Source: Actinosynnema sp. ALI-1.44 (lineage in GTDB: Bacteria; Actinomycetota; Actinomycetes; Mycobacteriales; Pseudonocardiaceae). Taken from it: a stretch of DNA of 64,000 bases. Below, one piece after another: positions 61,097 through 64,000 of this stretch. The notes below the pieces were generated by a model. The model was not told the DNA's origin, made no database searches, and saw only the letters and a program-made list of their open reading frames with translations. The number at the start of each line of letters is the position of its first letter. Positions within the stretch are counted from its first letter, which is position 1. Location of the stretch: NCBI RefSeq assembly GCF_001984155.1, contig NZ_MTQO01000050.1, positions 62,001 to 126,000 on the forward strand. The letters run 5' to 3'. Both the position numbers and the translations under genes were made by a program.

Positions 61097-62608
61097 GTGG
61101 GGGTACGACTGCGCGCGGGCTTGTCCGTCGTGCTGCTCGCCGGATTCTTCGTCCTGCTGGTCGGGCTGATCGGGGGCCTGGCCGGGCTGGCGATCTACGC
61201 ACTGGCGACGGGCAGGCTGGCCGGGATCAAGCTGGTCGCGATCGCCGGTGTGGCGATCTTCGCCATCGGCGGAGCGCTGTACAAAGTGCTCAAGCAACGC
61301 TCGGAGCCGCACGGCGCGGTGATCACACGCGCCGAGCAGCCCGCGTTGTGGCAGATGATCGACGAGTTGGCGGTGGTCGCCAACACGCGTGGACCTGACG
61401 AGATTCGTCTCGTGCCAGAGGTCAACGCCGCGGTATGGGAGGACAGCAGGCTTCTCGGGCTACGGCCTGGGCGCCGGTACATGGAGATCGGTCTGCCGTT
61501 GCTCGCCGGAATGACCGTCGGCGAACTGCGGGCCGTGCTGGGCCATGAACTCGGCCACTACAGCCACGGACACACCAAGTACGCGGCCGTGACCTACCGC
61601 GCCTCGGCGACCATGGCGCACACGGTCGAGCGGCTGGAGGGTCCGATCGGCTGGCTGTTCGGGTTGTACATGAAGCTGTACTTCGTCGTCGCGCGGTCGG
61701 CCAACCGGGCGCAGGAACTGCAGGCGGACGTGCTCGCGGTGCGCGCCGCGGGCAAGACGGCCGCGCGGACCGCACTCGGCAAGATCCCCGCCATGGCACT
61801 GGCATGGGGGCACTTCAACCGCAGCTACGTCGGCATGGTCCCGCACGCGGGCCGCACGCCCCAGTTGCTGATGGGCTTCCACTCCTACCTGACCAACGAC
61901 ACGCGCCGCCGTCAACTGGCCGAGGTGCAGGGCGAGATGCTCGACACCGAACCCGCGTCCAAATACGACAGCCACCCGCCCATCCGGGTGCGGATCGCGA
62001 CCGTCGACCAGATGGCCGAGCCGGACAAGGCGAGCGACACCCGTCCGGCGTGGGCGCTGCTGGTCCGGCCCGACCAGGCGATCCCCCGGCTGGAAAGCCA
62101 ACTGCTGATCAACGACCTCGGGCCGCGTGCGTCGTGGGAGGAGATCGTGCGGCTCGCGGGCGCCCAGATCGCCGAGAACAACGCGGGTGTGCTCGCCGAG
62201 ATCGCCAAGCAGACCGGGGTGTCGCGCACGGGCAGCCTCGCCGACGTGCTGACCGCTGTCGAACAGGGCAAGGGCGAACTGCTGGCCGCCCAGGTCCTCG
62301 AGGACGACCTGAGCCGGCAGGAACTCGCCGAGGCCGTCCCCGACGTGCTGACCAGCCTGGTCGCCGACACCATCAGCAGCACGCTGATCCGGGCCGGTCG
62401 CGCGCACTTCCAACTGGACTGGTCGGGCCCGAAACTGCTGCGGCTGGACGGCGGCGCGGCGCTGGACCTGCTTGAGCTCGTCCGGCCCGCGATGGACGAC
62501 CCCCGGCAGATGCCGGTACTGCGCGAGTGGATCGCGCGGACGAACGTTTTCCCGGCAGGCGAGGAACCCACTGTGGTGACCGCACCGGTGAGTCCGAAGT
62601 GGACTTAA
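61097..62608 (+). CDS. M48-family membrane zinc metallopeptidase
   Basis: The product is 503 residues. Two N-terminal helices precede a peptidase domain with RAVLGHELGHYSHGH, and the third ligand Glu in the downstream helix RAQELQADVLAVRAAG. A long C-terminal region of about 240 residues follows the usual M48 core. The HtpX-like architecture suggests quality control of membrane proteins. The GTG at 61097 (VGVRLRAGLSVVLL) was chosen as the start of the first helix. It follows its degenerate paralogue by about 90 bases. Confidence 0.85.
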   Translation: MGVRLRAGLSVVLLAGFFVLLVGLIGGLAGLAIYALATGRLAGIKLVAIAGVAIFAIGGALYKVLKQRSEPHGAVITRAEQPALWQMIDELAVVANTRGPDEIRLVPEVNAAVWEDSRLLGLRPGRRYMEIGLPLLAGMTVGELRAVLGHELGHYSHGHTKYAAVTYRASATMAHTVERLEGPIGWLFGLYMKLYFVVARSANRAQELQADVLAVRAAGKTAARTALGKIPAMALAWGHFNRSYVGMVPHAGRTPQLLMGFHSYLTNDTRRRQLAEVQGEMLDTEPASKYDSHPPIRVRIATVDQMAEPDKASDTRPAWALLVRPDQAIPRLESQLLINDLGPRASWEEIVRLAGAQIAENNAGVLAEIAKQTGVSRTGSLADVLTAVEQGKGELLAAQVLEDDLSRQELAEAVPDVLTSLVADTISSTLIRAGRAHFQLDWSGPKLLRLDGGAALDLLELVRPAMDDPRQMPVLREWIARTNVFPAGEEPTVVTAPVSPKWT

Positions 62609-62664
62609 GGCCCCCGCGGGCAGGTGCGACAGCGAAACGTGGCGACGGGCTCGGGCGGTGAACG

Positions 62665-63507
62665 TCAGGAGGCAGCGATCGCCGCGACCCCGGCGAGCAC
62701 GATGAACGCACCGGTGAGCCGCCGCACCGGGTCAGGCTCGCCGAGCCAGCGCCACGCGATCAGGCTGCCGAACACGATCGACAGCTCACGAGCGGGCGCG
62801 ACCATGCTGACAGGCGCGATCCGCATCGCGTACAGCACGCACACGTACGCGACGGGTGACAGGACAGCGATCACCAGGACATCGACCTTGTGTTGCCGCC
62901 ACAACGCGGCGACCCGACTGCCGTTGCGAGCAGCGACCGGCGCGAGTACGAGGCTCTGGATGACCGCGCCGGTGGCGAAGTAGATCAGCGGCGGCATGCT
63001 CTTGACGGAGTGCGCGTCCCACAGCGTGTAGGACGCGATCGTGACACCGGTCAATCCGCCGTAGAACACACTCGGGCCGATCGACACCTGTTTCCGGCCG
63101 ATACCGACAACGAACACACCCACCACGACCAACGCGGCACCCACCAACGCCCACGGCCCAGGCCGCTCGTGCAGGAACGCCATAGCCGCGATGACGGACA
63201 ACAACGGCCCACTCCCCCGCGCGACGGGGTACACCACCGACATGTCGCCCACCGCGTAGCTGCGCTGTAGCACGAGGCCATACGCCACATGCAGCACAGC
63301 GCTCACCCCCGACGCGAACAGCCAACTCCACTGCGGCTCGGCGTACAGCAGGGCGATAGCCCCGACAGGTAAGCAGATGACAGCCGACGCAGCCTGGTAG
63401 AGCCACACGAACAACGCCCCACCCGTGCTCGCCCGCTTGGCAGCGAAGTTCCACGCCGCATGAGCGATCGCGGCGACAAGGACAAGACCAACAGCGACGA
63501 GATCCAC
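62665..63507 (-). CDS. DMT/EamA-family transporter
   Basis: The product is 280 residues. It is a ten-helix membrane protein made of two EamA repeats. The repeat landmarks are [10 protein letters not shown] near the start, [26 protein letters not shown] at the end of the first half, and [23 protein letters not shown] at the end of the second. Substrate is unknown, typically small metabolites or amino acids. The GTG at 63507 gives the first helix [14 protein letters not shown]. It is divergent from rpsT. Confidence 0.85.
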   Translation of the reverse strand: MDLVAVGLVLVAAIAHAAWNFAAKRASTGGALFVWLYQAASAVICLPVGAIALLYAEPQWSWLFASGVSAVLHVAYGLVLQRSYAVGDMSVVYPVARGSGPLLSVIAAMAFLHERPGPWALVGAALVVVGVFVVGIGRKQVSIGPSVFYGGLTGVTIASYTLWDAHSVKSMPPLIYFATGAVIQSLVLAPVAARNGSRVAALWRQHKVDVLVIAVLSPVAYVCVLYAMRIAPVSMVAPARELSIVFGSLIAWRWLGEPDPVRRLTGAFIVLAGVAAIAAS

Positions 63508-63702
63508 AAGCCCACCCTGGTACAACCAGGGGCAACGGTGTTACAGGTTTCCCAGGGGGTGGATTCGTCGGCAGCGGTGACGGGTTGTTACCCTGTCCGA
63601 GTCGTGCCGTGTGGCGTTCCGCCCAGGAGGAAACCCGCGCTTGCGGGGCCAGCAGAGGTGAGCGGTACGACAACCCGGATAGCGACACTGAGGAGTACCA
63701 GC

Positions 63703-63963
63703 GTGGCCAACATCAAGAGCCAGATCAAGCGCATCAAGACCAACGAGGCCGCCCGCCTGCGCAACAAGTCCGTGAAGTCCTCGGTGAAGACGGCGATCCG
63801 GAAGTTCCGCGAAGCCGCCGACGCGGGAGAGAAGGACAAGGCCATCGAGCTGCTGAAGATCGCCAGCCGCCAGCTGGACAAGGCAGCCGGAAAGGGCGTC
63901 ATCCACGCCAACCAGGCCGCCAACCGCAAGTCGGCACTGGCCAAGCGCGCCAACAGCCTCTGA
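63703..63963 (+). CDS. rpsT: Small ribosomal subunit protein bS20
   Basis: The product is 86 residues, lysine-rich, with the full S20 pattern: [25 protein letters not shown], then [19 protein letters not shown]. It binds 16S rRNA helix 9 and 44 during early 30S assembly. The GTG start (63703) has GAGGAG a few bases upstream. In mycobacteria rpsT also lies downstream of lepA in this region. Confidence 0.96.
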   Translation: MANIKSQIKRIKTNEAARLRNKSVKSSVKTAIRKFREAADAGEKDKAIELLKIASRQLDKAAGKGVIHANQAANRKSALAKRANSL

Positions 63964-64000
63964 CAAGAACCCCCGAGAAGGGCCCACGCCACCACGGCGT

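Overview
The window is high-GC DNA with dense coding, frequent GTG starts and many 4-base GTGA/ATGA overlaps between neighbouring genes. It comes from an actinobacterium. The gene order glyS - smtB/zur - uppS - recO - era - ybeY - phoH - rsmE - dnaJ - hrcA - hemW - sulfite reductase/cysH - sirohydrochlorin chelatase - lepA - rpsT is, from memory, the order of the corresponding Mycobacterium tuberculosis region. The chitinase, the Pls-type NRPS-like enzyme and the actinomycete-style cys leader peptide point to a filamentous relative, probably Pseudonocardiales. The genus cannot be read from the sequence.

Layout. 1-2460: the 3' end of an endonuclease-fold hypothetical gene, a non-coding stretch and a decayed IS3-type element with recognisable inverted repeats. 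2487-8346: glyS and a metal (probably zinc) homeostasis island, made of a His/Cys-rich metallothionein-like protein, an ArsR/SmtB-Zur regulator pair and a YraQ-type permease with its TIGR03943 partner, the last two coupled to a YbjN-like gene and uppS. 9280-20721: a 1280-residue A-PCP-membrane (Pls-type) synthetase, then the housekeeping run recO, CD225-like, RDD, era, cytidine-deaminase-like, CNNM/CorC-like, ybeY, phoH (carrying an intein) and HIT. 21150-24647: a broken secreted hydrolase and a membrane kinase / pseudo-kinase / LuxR-type regulator trio. 24717-27698: rsmE, dnaJ, hrcA. 28041-34629: an XRE-ImmA/IrrE regulator, a degraded pectin/uronate catabolic group (kduI remnant, kduD, IclR), a stand-alone FtsX extracellular domain, Hsp20, and an FAD monooxygenase divergent from a TetR gene. 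34630-35847: hemW.

35966-44422 is a complete assimilatory sulfur operon. It has a 27-codon leader peptide with a single Cys codon, mutually exclusive RNA hairpins, sulfite reductase, a 51-residue zinc-ribbon protein, cysH, cysD, cysN, a sulfonate/sulfate-type ABC importer and a siroheme-type chelatase. Together these import sulfur compounds, activate sulfate to APS, reduce it to sulfite and sulfide, and supply the siroheme cofactor.

44464-64000 is mixed: acetyltransferases, an enoyl-CoA hydratase, a secreted protein, a deletion scar joining halves of an SDR and a TetR gene, a barnase/barstar pair, an MDR oxidoreductase, tandem DUF885 peptidases, nitronate monooxygenase, a chitinase with DasR-like operator sites, a small HD (alarmone-hydrolase-like) protein, lepA, a lone MazF/PemK-type toxin, an active/inactive pair of M48 peptidases, a DMT transporter and rpsT.

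The points that most deserve follow-up are the intein in PhoH, which carries the Trp-Cys-Thr signature of class 3 inteins; the cys-operon attenuator; the Pls-type synthetase, whose specificity residues read almost like a lysine code; and the duplicated cysteine-cluster protein in the zinc island.
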